From Bacteroidota bacterium (lineage in GTDB: Bacteria > Bacteroidota > Bacteroidia > B-17B0 > Aurantibacillaceae): DNA of 6,197 nt. A program made the position numbers and the translations under genes. A model generated the notes under the pieces. That model made no database searches and had not been told where the DNA came from. It saw only the letters and a program-made list of their open reading frames with translations. The stretch is taken from positions 1 to 6,197 of the forward strand of contig CANFQR010000093.1 of assembly GCA_947449125.1 (NCBI GenBank), written 5' to 3'. This document shows, piece by piece, positions 5,837 through 6,197 of this stretch (position 1 is its first letter; the number at the start of each line of letters is the position of its first letter).

Positions 5837-6197
5837 TTGGGTCTATATTTAATTTGTCGTTGATAATAGTAATTATTGGACTTGCATCGTAGCCGTCTTT
5901 TTTCAATTCTATTTTGATAGAACGAGATAATTCGGCAGCGTTTTTGCTTTTTAAATATTTTTGAATACCTACGCCATCGGTATAATTTTCTTTCCACCAA
6001 CCCGCATTTGAATTTATAGTATCTTCGATGTGCTGTAAATCGCTATCTCCTAAAATTAAATCAGTTTCAACGGTAGCTCTATTAACTTGTCTTACTGACT
6101 TTAAAACATTACCTACGTTGTCAATTGTAATATCAGGATATGTTTCAATTAAATAGTCAGTTAATTGTGTAAATTCAGAATCTGACGGAACGTGCCA
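5823..6197 (-). CDS. Baseplate-type (gp46/DUF2634-like) tail protein with FISUMP-like N-terminal segment, 5'-partial
   Basis: An open frame runs from the window edge to a TAA at 5825-5823 and gives 124 residues. It contains no ATG or GTG, and its only TTG lies near the C-terminus, so the true start is beyond the window. Visible residues 1-39 (WHVPSDSEFTQLTDYL, later NVGNVLKSVRQVN) resemble the first half of a FISUMP domain (Fibrobacter succinogenes major paralogous domain). Residues 45-118 (DLILGDSDLQHIEDTI, then WWKENY, GVGIQKYL, and IKIELKKDGYD) resemble the small baseplate-wedge-like proteins of Bacteroidetes contractile-tail phages, which normally start close to the LGDSD-type segment. 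The last 14 nt overlap the start of the next gene, which suggests translational coupling. The baseplate assignment rests on remembered family patterns and gene order, not a search. The FISUMP portion is unexpected and is discussed as a finding. Confidence 0.72.
   Translation of the reverse strand, partial: WHVPSDSEFTQLTDYLIETYPDITIDNVGNVLKSVRQVNRATVETDLILGDSDLQHIEDTINSNAGWWKENYTDGVGIQKYLKSKNAAELSRSIKIELKKDGYDASPIITIINDKLNIDPNVSL

Overview
The window looks like the end of the structural module plus the lysis module of a tailed phage or prophage of a Bacteroidetes host, most likely a Flavobacterium-like member of the Flavobacteriia. The evidence is very AT-rich DNA, A-rich leaders with no Shine-Dalgarno sequence before the supported start codons, a signal peptide ending in the Flavobacterium-typical FGQ, a FISUMP-type sequence in the baseplate-like gene, and small membrane proteins of kinds that recur in Bacteroidetes prophages. 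All supported genes are on the minus strand and almost end to end (4-nt ATGA overlaps, gaps of 2 to 21 nt, and three larger overlaps), so they read as one late operon transcribed from position 6197 towards 1. No integrase, capsid or portal gene lies in the window, so free phage and prophage cannot be told apart.

Layout in transcription order. (1) 6197-5823: the 3' end of a baseplate-type gene whose visible N-terminal part is a FISUMP-like fragment. (2) 5836-5141: a tail/baseplate connector with a LysM/gpX-like N-terminus, an adaptor motif and a beta-rich C-terminus. (3) 5136-2620: an 838-residue modular tail fibre that begins with a Sec-type signal peptide. (4) 2598-2344 and 2347-1961: two small membrane proteins, holin candidates. 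(5) 2019-1786: a small protein resembling the short helix-turn-helix proteins of Bacteroidetes prophages, overlapping the genes on both sides. (6) 1874-1563: a membrane-anchored coiled-coil protein. (7) 1560-1045: a GH19 endolysin. (8) 1048-419: an Rz-like inner-membrane coiled-coil protein. (9) 408-7: an unrecognised protein. An ATG at 3-1 may start a further gene.

Expected teamwork: genes 1 to 3 build the baseplate and host-recognition fibre. A holin among the membrane proteins would release the signal-less endolysin to the peptidoglycan, and the coiled-coil protein at 419-1048 would act in envelope disruption. No classical outer-membrane spanin lipoprotein was found.

The observations most worth a second look are the mid-domain FISUMP/baseplate chimera at the right edge, the signal peptide on the fibre, and the 89-nt out-of-phase overlap at 1786-1874. 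I saw no tRNA, rRNA, CRISPR array, insertion sequence or convincing terminator. No gap between genes is longer than about 21 nt.
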